Shown here one piece after another: positions 1 through 9,109 of a DNA stretch of 64,000 bases; position 1 is the first letter of the stretch, and the number at the start of each line of letters is the position of its first letter. The notes under the pieces are model-generated. The model was given only the letters and a program-made list of their open reading frames with translations, was not told the DNA's origin and made no database searches. This DNA is from Chlorobiaceae bacterium (GTDB lineage: Bacteria > Bacteroidota > Chlorobiia > Chlorobiales > Chlorobiaceae), in assembly GCA_013334565.1 (NCBI GenBank), contig JAAXXI010000004.1:1-64000 (forward strand), in the 5' to 3' direction. The position numbers were made by a program, and so were the translations under genes.

Positions 1-1
1 A

Positions 2-97
2 ATCCATCTTTGTTATGAACGAACCGGTGAGGTTTATATCAAACAGATGGGTACAAGCAAATTTACAAACGAGGTTAAGCAACTCCTTGAGTTCTGA
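2..97 (+). CDS. C-terminal fragment of an unrecognised protein (window edge)
   Basis: An open frame enters from the left edge and stops with TGA at 95-97, giving about 31 residues that end in KFTNEVKQLLEF. I do not recognise the family. A strong rho-independent terminator in the same direction lies about 160 bases downstream (255-290), which supports a rightward transcript reaching this point. The fragment is too short to exclude a chance open frame. Confidence 0.35.
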   Translation: MHLCYERTGEVYIKQMGTSKFTNEVKQLLEF

Positions 98-189
98 GTT
101 TTGGCACTAACTGGCACAACTCAGGAGCAGAACGGGACCTGCAAGGTGTGCGAGGATTGCGGGATGACTACCGGGTGCTCGTGAAGTAT

Positions 190-230
190 CCCGATCGGTC
201 TGATCGGACGGATTGGACCGATCGGACGGC
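190..230. repeat. Short imperfect tandem GATCGG repeat
   Basis: Four GATCGG-like units lie within about 40 bases, separated by TCT, ACG or ACC; one is degenerate (GATTGG). The block sits between the stop of the partial gene and the terminator at 255-290, outside any coding frame. I see no flanking inverted repeats and no coding role. Confidence 0.5.
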
Positions 231-254
231 ATCGCTTGCGAAGTCATAAGCAAG

Positions 255-290
255 GCCCTTGAACCGAAAATGATTCAAGGGCTTTTTTTT
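255..290 (+). terminator. Rho-independent terminator
   Basis: A perfect 9-bp stem, GCCCTTGAA paired with TTCAAGGGC around a 10-base loop, is followed directly by eight T residues. The orientation ends a rightward transcript entering from the left edge. It also separates that transcript from the leftward ftsE gene that ends at 297. Confidence 0.85.
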
Positions 291-296
291 GCATGA

Positions 297-995
297 TCAG
301 CTCTTTACGGCGGGCCTGAATCCGGTGGCCGATGGTTCCATGGTGGTTTCGGCGACGGTGAAATTCGATATCCGCAGGGTCCTGGAAGGGGAGTGGCGGA
401 CCAGTTCGTAATCGTGGGTGCCGATAAGCACGGTGATACCCTGCTGGTTGATCCGCTTCAGATACTCGAGGATCTCTATCGAAGTATCGGGATCAAGGTT
501 TCCTGTCGGTTCGTCAGCTATGACGACAACGGGTTCCCGGACGATCGCACGGGCGATCGCGACCCTCTGCTGTTCGCCACCCGAAAGGAAACGGGGCATC
601 TGGCCTGCCGCATGCTCCAGTCCGACGCTTGAGAGCGCATGGTGCACCTTGCCTTCGATGAGGTTCTCCGCCGTTCCGGTCACCATCAGGACAAAAGCGA
701 GGTTCTCATAGACGTTGCGGTCCTCCATCAGCCTGAAATCCTGGAAAACGATACCGAGTTTCCTGCGCAGCATCGGGATTTCCCTTTTCCTGATGGTCCT
801 CGAACTGAAACCGGCTATGTGTATTTCCCCTTTCTTCGGCTTGACATCCATATAGAGCGACCTGAACAGCGTCGTCTTTCCGGTTCCGCTTTTTCCCACA
901 AGGTAGACAAGCTCACCCGGCTGGATGCTGAAGTTCAGGTTTTTCAGGACGGGTTTGTTCTGGAGCTCGATATCGACGTTGATGAATGAGATCAT
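297..995 (-). CDS. ftsE: ABC transporter ATP-binding protein, FtsE-like
   Basis: This 232-residue nucleotide-binding subunit most resembles FtsE, which with the membrane protein FtsX forms the complex that couples cell division to peptidoglycan hydrolysis. Visible motifs are Walker A GKSGTGKT (34-41), the Q-loop at Q85, the LSGGE signature (138-142), Walker B ending ADEPTG, and the H-loop H194. The frame could open further upstream, but the ATG at 995 overlaps the pdxA stop in an ATGA arrangement and starts the conserved domain, so it was chosen. The gene is translationally coupled to pdxA. FtsX is not in the window. LolD-type ATPases are close relatives, so the partner is inferred. Confidence 0.8.
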   Translation of the reverse strand: MISFINVDIELQNKPVLKNLNFSIQPGELVYLVGKSGTGKTTLFRSLYMDVKPKKGEIHIAGFSSRTIRKREIPMLRRKLGIVFQDFRLMEDRNVYENLAFVLMVTGTAENLIEGKVHHALSSVGLEHAAGQMPRFLSGGEQQRVAIARAIVREPVVVIADEPTGNLDPDTSIEILEYLKRINQQGITVLIGTHDYELVRHSPSRTLRISNFTVAETTMEPSATGFRPAVKS

Positions 996-2005
996 TGATG
1001 GAGGATTGTTTGTGTTCTGTTTTCCGCGATGGTGATCGCAAGATGAGTGGCTTCGAGAAAGCTCCTTTCCGATGCGCACCCCTTGCCCGCGATATCGAAA
1101 CTCGTTCCGTGATCGGGCGATGTCCGTACGATGGGCAGGCCGAGCGTGACGTTGACCCCTGTATCGAAAGCAAGGAGTTTGAACGGCAGGAGGCCCTGAT
1201 CGTGGTACATCGCCACGATGATATCGAAATTCCGGTAATTGCCCGACCCGAAAAACCCGTCGGCGGCAAACGGGCCTTCGATCCTGAGACGGGATGAGAG
1301 GCGGCTGATGCAGGGCGACAGTATTTCCCGTTCTTCGCTTCCCATGACGCCGCCGTCAGAGGCATGGGGATTGAGCCCAAGCAGTGCGATACGCGGTGAA
1401 GCCATCAGGAAATCCATCTGCAGTGAATCGGCAAGATCGCTCAGGAAGTGGTCCAGGTTCATTGTTCTCAACAGGGAAGGGACCCGTTCAATCGGTTCAT
1501 GGATGGTCGCGAGGGCCACTTTCAGTCCGGAGACATTGTCCGCGAACATCATGCAGGGTGAAGGGACCCCGAACATCGTGCCGAGGAACCCGGTATGCCC
1601 GGTTTCACGGTACCCGGCAAGCCCGATCGCTTCTTTGTTCAGGGGGGCGGTCACGAGCGCATCGCATACTCCGATATCGCAGAGCCCGGCTGCCGCCCGG
1701 AGCGATTCCATGGCTATATGACCCGCATCTGCCGAAAGTTTTCCCGGCTCTACCGTTTCAGGTTCGCCGATACTGAGCACCGGTAGGACCCCTTCTCCGA
1801 ACCCGGCAGCGTCAGGGAGCATCGCGGCGTCGGTCAGGCATTCCAGATTTACGGCTAAGCCCAGCTTTCGGCTGTAATATTCCATGACCGAGCAGGAACC
1901 TGCGACAAGAAACGAATGGCCTGAACCTTGCAGTTTCCGGAAACTTTTCAGGATGATTTCCGGCCCGGTACCGTTGGGATCACCCGTCGACCAGACAATG
2001 CGCAT
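992..2005 (-). CDS. pdxA: 4-hydroxythreonine-4-phosphate dehydrogenase
   Basis: This 337-residue enzyme oxidises 4-phosphohydroxy-L-threonine in the DXP-dependent pyridoxal 5'-phosphate pathway; PdxJ then uses the product. The N-terminal GDPNGTGPEI (8-17) is the family hallmark. The three metal-binding histidines are at H169 (ATIHEP), H214 (LNPHASDGG) and H268 (YHDQG), in the same spacing as E. coli PdxA. The length is typical. The gene lies two bases after a DUF4293 membrane protein and overlaps ftsE by four bases, so the three are probably one operon, although the functional link is not obvious. Confidence 0.95.
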   Translation of the reverse strand: MRIVWSTGDPNGTGPEIILKSFRKLQGSGHSFLVAGSCSVMEYYSRKLGLAVNLECLTDAAMLPDAAGFGEGVLPVLSIGEPETVEPGKLSADAGHIAMESLRAAAGLCDIGVCDALVTAPLNKEAIGLAGYRETGHTGFLGTMFGVPSPCMMFADNVSGLKVALATIHEPIERVPSLLRTMNLDHFLSDLADSLQMDFLMASPRIALLGLNPHASDGGVMGSEEREILSPCISRLSSRLRIEGPFAADGFFGSGNYRNFDIIVAMYHDQGLLPFKLLAFDTGVNVTLGLPIVRTSPDHGTSFDIAGKGCASERSFLEATHLAITIAENRTQTILHQ

Positions 2006-2007
2006 GA

Positions 2008-2472
2008 TTACAGCCTTTTGTAGGCGTTTGCGATTTTTTCATCTTCTTTGACCCCTTTGATGCCGAGGAAAAGCAGCACCGGTTCGGGAAGCATCGAATA
2101 GAGCCCTGCTCCCGGACCGTGGCTGACGACTGTTCCAAGTGCGAGGAAATGCTGGTTCATGAAATGCGCCGCCGCCAGTCCCGAGAAGAGGTCGAGTACG
2201 AAAAATACTATTGCGGCAATGATGAGCATTGTCTGGAGTGCCCGGTTTTTGAACTGGAAGATCGCGACCAGTGCCATGAGTGCCGTAAGCGGAGAAAAAA
2301 CGGTTCCGGCGAAGCACGATACCGTGTAGGTTATATCGGCGATCTGCGATGCACCGAAGTCGGAAACAATGAAAAGGTGGTCCGAGCTGAAGCTCCAGAA
2401 AGGGAGGAACATGCTTACCGCAGCCAAAAGTGCGGCAAGGAAGAGGTAAAGTGTCTGGATTCTGGCTAACAT
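2008..2472 (-). CDS. DUF4293-type integral membrane protein
   Basis: This 154-residue protein has four predicted membrane segments (about residues 8-25, 50-72, 80-100 and 118-140). The N-terminus MLARIQTLYLFLA matches the DUF4293 family typical of Bacteroidetes and Chlorobi. The function is unknown. It is the first gene of a leftward set with pdxA (gap of two bases) and ftsE, so all three are probably transcribed together. No catalytic residues are evident. The family call rests on the N-terminal signature and topology. Confidence 0.75.
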   Translation of the reverse strand: MLARIQTLYLFLAALLAAVSMFLPFWSFSSDHLFIVSDFGASQIADITYTVSCFAGTVFSPLTALMALVAIFQFKNRALQTMLIIAAIVFFVLDLFSGLAAAHFMNQHFLALGTVVSHGPGAGLYSMLPEPVLLFLGIKGVKEDEKIANAYKRL

Positions 2473-2550
2473 GGTTTCAGGGATTTAAATCTTGGTAACT
2501 GCCTGGAGCAATATAACACAATACGGGGAATTGAGGCTCCGGTACCATGA

Positions 2551-2589
2551 GGGGAGCCGCCACTTTTCATGAATGCGGCGGCACTCCCC
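2551..2589 (-). terminator. GC-rich hairpin downstream of the LuxR-type regulator
   Basis: GGGGAGCCGCC pairs with GGCGG and TCCCC across a small bulge, with a 15-base loop. It lies about 30 bases past the stop of the leftward gene ending at 2618. No T-tract follows on the minus strand, so it is a weak terminator candidate or an RNA-end stabilising structure. Confidence 0.35.
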
Positions 2590-2617
2590 GGAACTTCGAG
2601 GAAGTCGGGGGAAAACT

Positions 2618-3826
2618 TCAGTCAGCAAGGTTGAAGCGCGAAAGGTAAGCTTTGATCGACTGGTGCTTTCCGAGCCCGAGTTTTTTATGCAGGCGATAGC
2701 GGATGCTCTCCATCCCTCTTTTCGTTATGCCGAGGGAGTGCCCGATCTCTTCGGTATCGTAATTCTTCCGGACCAGCAGGCTGATTTTCAGTTCGCGCTG
2801 GTTGAGGTTCGGATGTCTGTTCTGAAGAGAAAGGATGAAAGCGGATTCCGTTTCCGACAAACCGTTCTGCAGGTTTTTTTCAATTTCCTCGGTTTCCAGA
2901 AGACTCTGGCAGAGGCCGAGCATTTTCTTTTTCTGGCGTGTTTCGATCTCGATACTCTGAATGTGTTCGAGCAGTTTCCGCAAAGCGGTCATCTTTTCGG
3001 TGAAGGAGCGGGACAATCTCGACAGTTCGGTTTCATGGCAGGAAATGACCGATTTCAGTTCCAGGATCACCTTTTCCTGCTGCTGGGTGGTTTTCTTGTT
3101 CAGTTCCGCCTGTGCGTTCATTTTGATGTTCATGTGGGCAATCCTGCCTTCAAACTCTTTTTTCATCTCCATGTACTCGTTTTTCTTTTCATTTTCCCTT
3201 GTGACAAGGTCATTCCGGACCTCTTCGAGCAGCCGGAAATAGGGGTAGTATTTATTGTCCAGCGACGGAACGGGAACAGGTTCCTCGAGCATGTTCAGCC
3301 AGGTAAGTTTTGCGACTGACTCGAGGAAACGGTGCTTGATCTGGTCGTCTTCGTTTCTGTTTTCAAGAATGTTGAAATCTTTTCTGCCTGAAATCACTTT
3401 TTCCAGGACTTCGTCATAGGATTCCGCCAGGATGAACTGCATGTTCTGGGGTACAACGGCAGCAAGGGATTCGACGAGGATGCGGATCGACCTGCCGACA
3501 TTGAAGAGGCCTACGGTTCGAAGCGGCGGTTTCCAGTTGTAAAGGAGATTTGCGATTGAATGTTTGTAATTGGATGTGATTTCACGGACACTTGAGAGGT
3601 CCATGATGACATTGAACGGCTTGAGATGGAGGCCTGTTTCGTTCAGGACCGTTTCCAGAAGGTCGTTGTCGACCGAGTTGAGGATGACATCCTGATCGGT
3701 TTCAAACCAGTAATGGATGATATTGCCGTTGATGACGTTTATATGTTTTATACAGCCTTCCTCGGGGTGGTTTTTACGCCAGTGGACCTTATCGGTGATC
3801 TGCAGCTTCATCGGGTTGTTTGACAT
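2618..3826 (-). CDS. LuxR-type regulator with N-terminal STAS-like module and coiled coil
   Basis: This 402-residue soluble protein has three parts. Residues 33-147 form an alpha/beta region that looks STAS/SpoIIAA-like (FNVIMDLSSV at 71-80, MQFILAESYDEVLEKV at 129-144). Residues 195-320 are strongly helical, Lys/Glu-rich and probably coiled coil. Residues 340-396 form a LuxR-like helix-turn-helix (NYDTEEIGHSLGITKRGMES) of the type fused to sensors in Bacteroidetes and Chlorobi. It probably binds DNA in response to a protein or ligand signal. The N-terminal module and helical linker resemble those of the hybrid kinase at 6754-8784. No receiver domain is present. The exact regulon and ligand are unknown. 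Confidence 0.7.
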   Translation of the reverse strand: MSNNPMKLQITDKVHWRKNHPEEGCIKHINVINGNIIHYWFETDQDVILNSVDNDLLETVLNETGLHLKPFNVIMDLSSVREITSNYKHSIANLLYNWKPPLRTVGLFNVGRSIRILVESLAAVVPQNMQFILAESYDEVLEKVISGRKDFNILENRNEDDQIKHRFLESVAKLTWLNMLEEPVPVPSLDNKYYPYFRLLEEVRNDLVTRENEKKNEYMEMKKEFEGRIAHMNIKMNAQAELNKKTTQQQEKVILELKSVISCHETELSRLSRSFTEKMTALRKLLEHIQSIEIETRQKKKMLGLCQSLLETEEIEKNLQNGLSETESAFILSLQNRHPNLNQRELKISLLVRKNYDTEEIGHSLGITKRGMESIRYRLHKKLGLGKHQSIKAYLSRFNLAD

Positions 3827-4195
3827 CGCTATTTGTTCCGTGTTATCATTTGTTGCGGGTAGCCTGAACCAGTTTTTCTTTCGGTAAAAAGCCAGTGTTT
3901 GTATGAACGAAGCGGCATTGCCGAACGAAGGAGTGTATGGCTGTGCCTTCGATTCATCCTGGATTTTACCGAGCGCGGCACAGGAAGCGCGGGAGCTGTC
4001 CGGATATGTAATACAGGTGTAATAACGTGATTTCTTTTGAGAATAACAATGCTTTTTTACTTTATTTTATCGCCAAATACTGTTATTGTGGCTTATAATA
4101 CGCCAGAATGCCAACATACCGGACACTGGCGGCATTTATTCTTTTACAGGGATCAGGAGTTCCGAATATGGAAGAGTGGCTTTGCCTGCAGGAGG
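3827..4195. other. Intergenic region, no confident gene
   Basis: These 369 bases lie between the start of the LuxR-type regulator and the stop of waaA. They should hold the leftward promoter of the regulator. A 39-codon open frame runs rightward from 3903 to 4022, but it has no ribosome-binding site and no recognisable product. I see no hairpin terminator or repeat. Confidence 0.5.
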
Positions 4196-5473
4196 TTACG
4201 CTTCGAGAAGTGTTTCGATGCCTTTCAGAATATACTGCGTTGCCCCTTTCCGTTCATTGACGAACCGGGAGGCGGCACTTCCGGCCTTGTTTCTGAAGTG
4301 CGGATCGTTCGTGAAGGCTTCAAGATGTTTTTTCAGCTCTTCGGCGGTTTCGACGATGGTGCCGCCACCCGTTTCCACAAGAGCTTCAGCTTCAGGTGAG
4401 TTATGGATTCGAGGACCGAAAAGCACGGGAATCCCGTATACTGCCGGTTCAAGGGTGTTGTGCACGTTGACGCCGAACCCTCCGCCGACATAGGCTATTG
4501 ACGCGATCGAATAAAGTTCCAGGAGGAAACCGGTCAGATCGACGACAAGAACGCTTCGCTCAGGATCGAATCCGGGTCCGAGGGCGGAAGCCCTGCTGCA
4601 TGCGATCGACCGGCTTTCGAGGAACCCGCAGAGTCGGTCGATGTTTTCAGGGTCCACCTTGTGAGGGACAAGGATAAGGTCCGGTTTGTTTTGCAGCTGT
4701 GTCCATGCCTCCACCAGCAGGGTCTCATCTTTTTCCCATACACTGCCGCCAACAAGCACGGTGCGGTCAGCGAAATATTTTCTGAAGTTTTCGACTTTAC
4801 CGGTTTCCCCGCTTCTGCGGATGACCTGGTCGAAGCGCGGATCGCCCGCGGTTTCGGCCTGCACGCAGCCGAACAGCTGCCTGAACGCGGTGGCGTCCTT
4901 GTCCGATACCGTCCAGATACGGTCGAACAGCGTGAAAACGGAGCGGTAAAATCCTCTGAGTATGGGGTTGCGGTATGGTGAAGCGCTTTGGAGGACAGCG
5001 GCAGCGAGCACGAGTTTCGTTCCGTGTGTTTTAGCCGCCATCAGATGGTTTGGCCAGAAGTCATAACGCATCAGCATCATGATGTCCGGATCGAGGAGCT
5101 TCACCAGTCGCTTCGCATTGGCGGCGTTATCTGCCGGCAGGTAGAAGACGGCGTCCGCATCTGGATAATTTCTGCGGGAGTTGAACCCTGAATCGGAAAA
5201 AAAGGAGACGACGACCGAAAGGTCAGGATACTTTTCCTTCAAAGCCGTTATGACGGGACGGGCCTGTTCGAATTCACCGACTGATGCCGCATGGACCCAG
5301 AGCCTTGACTGTGCAGGTGGAATGCCGGAGAGTTGCTGCTCGAGATCCTCGAAGAGCCGGTCCCGGATGGTGAAAAAATTACGAAGCCTTGGGGAAAACG
5401 GCGCAAAAAGCCTCGCCATGCCCGCGATGACAGGGAAAAAAAACGAGTATGCCGTGAGGGCTGGTTTCCGCAT
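4196..5473 (-). CDS. waaA: 3-deoxy-D-manno-octulosonic acid (Kdo) transferase
   Basis: This 425-residue inner-membrane-associated GT-B glycosyltransferase adds Kdo from CMP-Kdo to the lipid A precursor, the first inner-core step of LPS synthesis. A hydrophobic N-terminal anchor (residues 8-25) is followed by HAASVGEFEQ (61-70), which contains the conserved SVGE with the catalytic Glu at 67. The C-terminal half has the expected nucleotide-sugar features (FGPRIHNSPEAEAL) and the GGGFG loop. The length is typical. The gene stands alone between the regulator and the aldo/keto reductase. The N-terminal MRKPALTAY start is the natural one. Confidence 0.93.
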   Translation of the reverse strand: MRKPALTAYSFFFPVIAGMARLFAPFSPRLRNFFTIRDRLFEDLEQQLSGIPPAQSRLWVHAASVGEFEQARPVITALKEKYPDLSVVVSFFSDSGFNSRRNYPDADAVFYLPADNAANAKRLVKLLDPDIMMLMRYDFWPNHLMAAKTHGTKLVLAAAVLQSASPYRNPILRGFYRSVFTLFDRIWTVSDKDATAFRQLFGCVQAETAGDPRFDQVIRRSGETGKVENFRKYFADRTVLVGGSVWEKDETLLVEAWTQLQNKPDLILVPHKVDPENIDRLCGFLESRSIACSRASALGPGFDPERSVLVVDLTGFLLELYSIASIAYVGGGFGVNVHNTLEPAVYGIPVLFGPRIHNSPEAEALVETGGGTIVETAEELKKHLEAFTNDPHFRNKAGSAASRFVNERKGATQYILKGIETLLEA

Positions 5474-5790
5474 GAAGAATCAGATTATCGCTATGCTGGC
5501 TTCAAGGTACAAATAATTTTATGCTTTCGGGCACCGCCCTGATCTGTTCGTAAGCCGGGAGCCCGTGTTGGTCCGATATCCCGGTATCGGAGTCGGCAGG
5601 TCAAGTCCATTATCTCACTGTCGTTCATGTTTCGCAGTCCCTTTCGGAAAGCTTTTGGAATTTCAAGGCATAACGGCATTATCGCATTACCGTGCAAGCG
5701 TGTCGGGAACAAAATATCCGCTCTCCTGTTTGATATGTGCAGAAGGACACGGGAGTGTTCCGGCGAAATAACCAGACAGGAAAAGGCATC

Positions 5791-6750
5791 ATGCAGAAAA
5801 GACAGCTTGGAAATACGGATATGCTCATCACGCCCATCGGTTTCGGCAGCTGGGCAATCGGCGGCGGCGACTGGGCTTATGCCTGGGGACCGCAGGATGA
5901 CGGGGATGCGATCGATGCGATCGGCAAAGCCGTCGAACTTGGTATGAACTGGATCGATACCGCTGCGGTATACGGTCTCGGCCACTCGGAGGAACTTGTC
6001 GGCAGGGCGGTTTCCGGCATGCGGGTGCGGCCGTACATTTTTACGAAATGTTCCCTCGTCTGGGACGGAAACCGGCAGGTCTCGGGCAGTCTCAAGGCCG
6101 GGTCGGTCAGGCGTGAATGCGAAGCGAGCCTCAAAAGGCTTGGCGTCGATTCGATCGATCTCTACCAGGTGCACTGGCCCAACCCCGAAGAGGATATCGA
6201 GGAAGGTTGGGAGGAAATGGCCCGTCTGCAGGAGGAGGGCCTGGTCCGCCATATCGGGGTTTCGAATTTCAATGTCTCCCAGCTGAAGCGGGCGATCTCC
6301 ATTGCACCCGTCGCTTCTCTGCAACCCCCCTATTCGATGCTCAGGCCTGCAATAGAAAAAGAAATCCTTCCTTTCTGTCTTGAACGGAACATCGGAGTGA
6401 TTGTCTACTCTCCCATGCTTTCGGGGATGCTGAGCGGTTCGATGACCAGGGAGAGGGCTGCGGCATTTCCCCCGGATGACTGGCGAAGGAATAACAAAGA
6501 GTTCCAGGAACCGAGGCTCTCCAGGAACCTTGAACTTGCCGGGCTGCTGCAGCGGATCGGAAAGCCTCATGGCTGTTCTGCGGGCGAGGTTGCGATCGCC
6601 TGGACCCTGCGTCATCCTGCCGTTACCGGCGCGATTGTCGGCGGGCGCAGCGCTGGACAGGTGGCGGGTGTTGCCGGGGCGGCGGAATTACGGCTCCGGA
6701 GCGAAGAGCTTGACGAGATAAAGACGTTTATCGACGGAATGCCTGCATAA
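5791..6750 (+). CDS. Aldo/keto reductase family oxidoreductase
   Basis: This 319-residue protein is an NADP(H)-dependent TIM-barrel aldo/keto reductase. The catalytic tetrad is visible as D56 (NWIDTA), Y61, K86 (IFTKCS) and H128 (LYQVHWP). The C-terminal GAIVGGRS is the cofactor phosphate loop. A longer frame opens at 5737, but the ATG at 5791 follows an AGGAAAAGG Shine-Dalgarno sequence and begins the family-typical MQKRQLGNT, so it was chosen. The substrate cannot be read from sequence. It is convergent with the hybrid kinase gene, which ends four bases after it, and appears monocistronic. Confidence 0.9.
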   Translation: MQKRQLGNTDMLITPIGFGSWAIGGGDWAYAWGPQDDGDAIDAIGKAVELGMNWIDTAAVYGLGHSEELVGRAVSGMRVRPYIFTKCSLVWDGNRQVSGSLKAGSVRRECEASLKRLGVDSIDLYQVHWPNPEEDIEEGWEEMARLQEEGLVRHIGVSNFNVSQLKRAISIAPVASLQPPYSMLRPAIEKEILPFCLERNIGVIVYSPMLSGMLSGSMTRERAAAFPPDDWRRNNKEFQEPRLSRNLELAGLLQRIGKPHGCSAGEVAIAWTLRHPAVTGAIVGGRSAGQVAGVAGAAELRLRSEELDEIKTFIDGMPA

Positions 6751-6753
6751 ACC

Positions 6754-8784
6754 TCATGCCGGTATTTCGACGTCGGGGAGCCATTTTTTCAGCAGGTCCA
6801 TGAGGGAATTCAACAGGAAAGGCTTGGTAAGGAAATCGTTCATTCCCGCTTTCAGGCAGTTTTTCCTGTCTTCCTCCGTTGCATTGGCGGTCATGGCGAT
6901 AATCGGCACGTTCCGGTGAAGGATTCCTTCTGCAGTGTTTCTGATCTCCCTTGTCGCTTCGATGCCTCCCATGACAGGCATCTGGATATCCATGACCACA
7001 AGATCGTACTCTTCTTTTTTCAGTGTTTCGACAGCTTCCAGTCCGTTCGACGCGATATCGACCCTGCAGGGCAGTTTCCTGAACATCGCAAGCGCAACCT
7101 GCTGGTTGATGACATTGTCTTCAACCAGCAGGATTTTCGCTTCCTTTTTCAGTGTTGTGCCTGAAACTTCATGTTTTTCGACATTATCGACAGGTGCCGG
7201 TGTTCGTGAGACGTTATCTCCGATTGACGCTTTTCCGCTTTGAACTGGCTTCATGAACGGGATCAGGAACCAGAAATCCGATCCTTCATGTTCACGGCTG
7301 TCAATGTTGAGCTTACCGCCCATGAATTCGATGAGCTGCTTCGAAATGGCCAGTCCAAGTCCGGCCCCGCCTTCCTTTCTCGTCGAAGAGGCATCGAGCT
7401 GGGTAAAGCGCTGGCTGATCAGCTCCCTTTTTTCTTCCGGAATACCGATACCGGTGTCTTTTACGGAGAAGCGAAGGACGATTTCGTCGTCAGGTTCTGA
7501 ATCCGTGCCGACACTGATCGATATTTTCCCCTGGTAAGTGAACTTGATGGCGTTCTGGGCCAGGTTGATCAGCACCTGCCTGAGGTAGACAGGGTAACCG
7601 TTCAGTACGTCCGGAACTGTTTCGGCGACCGAATATTCGAGCTGTAGGTTCTTTTTGCTGGCGTTGCCGAAAAGCAGTGACGTGATGTCCTTGCAGAGGG
7701 ACCTGACATTGAACGGCGCCTTTTCTTTTTCGAGCTGTCCGGACTCGATCCTGCTGAGGTCGAGGATGTCGGAGATGAGCTGGTGAAGCTGTCTGGTGCT
7801 TATCTGTATGGTTTCTGCGAACTGTTTCTGTTCCTGGTTGAGCGGCGTGCCCAGCAGAAGTTCGGTCATGCCGATGATAGCATGCAGGGGTGTCCTGATC
7901 TCATGCGACATGTTGGCGACAAACTCGCTTTTCGCCTTGCTGGCTGTTTCCGCCTCTATCCTGGCTTTTTTGAGGTTCTCGATCAGGATCTGCTGGATCT
8001 GCTCCTTCTCCTCGACATTTTTTTTCTCGATCGAAAGCCTTTTGTTCAGGAAGCGGGAATTCGTAAGTGCTTCCTCGATTTTCTGCTTCTGTTCCTTTTC
8101 GTTTTTCTGGTGTTCCCTCAGATCGTTGTTGAGGAGGGAAATGATGGTATAGAGATCGTAGAGTGGATGGTCCGGGGAAACAAGGTTTTTCTGTTCGTCA
8201 ACAACATAGAATTCGTCGAAAAAAATGTGTCCGCAAACAGCCGCGAATTTATCGATTTCACCCTGGGTTATGGTGATGGGGTGCGACTTCTCGGCAGAAA
8301 CGTAACCCTTTTCCGAGTTGATGAGGCTGAGGGCTTCCTCGGGATTTGCAACGAAAATGAACTTCTGGCGGACATAGGATGCGAAAAGCCTGAGCATGGT
8401 TTTCAGGAGCAGGGAAGCGCCGCAGATGATCGTGGTAAGAGGATGGCAGTTGTACTCTTCATTCAGGCTGTTGAGCGTATTGGCGTAAAGTTTTCTGGTA
8501 CTGACACTTGCTTTGATCACGGCGCTGTAGTCGGCAATCCTGATGTAGTCGCAGTTGCGGAGTACATTGCTCTGAAACAGCACGTTGAGGGTTTCTATCG
8601 CTTTTTTCGCAGATTCAAGCTGTATGTCGCCGCCAAGGAACGTGATGAAGAGTTTGCCGGGGATAACGCCGTTCCTGTAGAAGACGCCGGTTTTCGGGTC
8701 TTCGAACTGCCATTCAGGCCTGTATTCCACCATGTCCATGGTGATGGGCATGCCGGGGATGTACTTTTCTGGTTTGCGGTTCAT
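6754..8784 (-). CDS. Hybrid sensor histidine kinase/response regulator with STAS-like N-terminus
   Basis: This 676-residue cytosolic kinase has no membrane segment. Residues 42-160 form an alpha/beta module ([15 protein letters not shown] at 141-155). A helical coiled-coil region covers about 205-285. HisKA carries the phospho-acceptor H294 ([10 protein letters not shown]). The ATPase domain shows DTGIGIP and [12 protein letters not shown]-terminal receiver (about 548-665) has the phospho-acceptor Asp in [12 protein letters not shown]. Autophosphorylation followed by internal phosphotransfer is expected; no Hpt domain or DNA-binding output is fused. The N-terminal module and linker resemble those of the LuxR-type protein at 2618-3826, suggesting a common input. 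The signal is unknown. Confidence 0.88.
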   Translation of the reverse strand: MNRKPEKYIPGMPITMDMVEYRPEWQFEDPKTGVFYRNGVIPGKLFITFLGGDIQLESAKKAIETLNVLFQSNVLRNCDYIRIADYSAVIKASVSTRKLYANTLNSLNEEYNCHPLTTIICGASLLLKTMLRLFASYVRQKFIFVANPEEALSLINSEKGYVSAEKSHPITITQGEIDKFAAVCGHIFFDEFYVVDEQKNLVSPDHPLYDLYTIISLLNNDLREHQKNEKEQKQKIEEALTNSRFLNKRLSIEKKNVEEKEQIQQILIENLKKARIEAETASKAKSEFVANMSHEIRTPLHAIIGMTELLLGTPLNQEQKQFAETIQISTRQLHQLISDILDLSRIESGQLEKEKAPFNVRSLCKDITSLLFGNASKKNLQLEYSVAETVPDVLNGYPVYLRQVLINLAQNAIKFTYQGKISISVGTDSEPDDEIVLRFSVKDTGIGIPEEKRELISQRFTQLDASSTRKEGGAGLGLAISKQLIEFMGGKLNIDSREHEGSDFWFLIPFMKPVQSGKASIGDNVSRTPAPVDNVEKHEVSGTTLKKEAKILLVEDNVINQQVALAMFRKLPCRVDIASNGLEAVETLKKEEYDLVVMDIQMPVMGGIEATREIRNTAEGILHRNVPIIAMTANATEEDRKNCLKAGMNDFLTKPFLLNSLMDLLKKWLPDVEIPA

Positions 8785-9109
8785 CGAAAATTACTTTGCA
8801 TGATCATCTTTTTTCCGGAGCGAAACAAAGGCTTTTTTCTTTCCGGGAACCATCACTGAGGGCGGATGTGCCTGGGGCCAGCAACGTACCGGATACAAAG
8901 CAGGGGGAGCATTTCCTGGACCCGTAAAGGCAAAAAGCCCTATCGCTTCCTGAATGGCCGTAAAGATTGCACGTTCGATAAGGACGGGAAGCCAAAGGGT
9001 TGGGGTTGCTCCCGCACAGGTTTTGCATCAAAATGGATATTCACCGTAATGTAATGCAAAAATTCCAAAAAAGAGAGAAGCCGGAATTCCTGCAACGGCT
9101 GAGGATGTT
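8785..9109. other. Intergenic region between nifA and the hybrid kinase
   Basis: These 325 bases follow the nifA stop and precede the kinase start, both leftward. They must contain the kinase promoter. An inverted repeat, TTTTGCAT (9021-9028) and ATGCAAAA (9054-9061), lies near the nifA end. On the plus strand, AAAGGCAAA followed by a CCCTATCG/CGATAAGG pairing and GGACGGGAAGCC is faintly like a c-di-GMP-I aptamer, but key positions do not match. A 32-codon rightward open frame (9033-9131) is probably chance. Confidence 0.45.

Noticed and set aside
3903..4022. 39-codon rightward frame between the LuxR-type regulator and waaA
   Set aside because: No ribosome-binding site, promoter or recognisable product; kept only as a note in the intergenic entry.
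5491..6615. 374-codon leftward frame over the aldo/keto reductase
   Set aside because: The sense strand shows a complete catalytic tetrad; the antisense product has low-complexity Arg/Pro composition and no motifs.
7783..8859. 358-codon rightward frame over the hybrid kinase
   Set aside because: Antisense to the kinase N-terminal half; Phe- and Leu-rich, typical of the complement of helical Lys/Glu-rich coding sequence.
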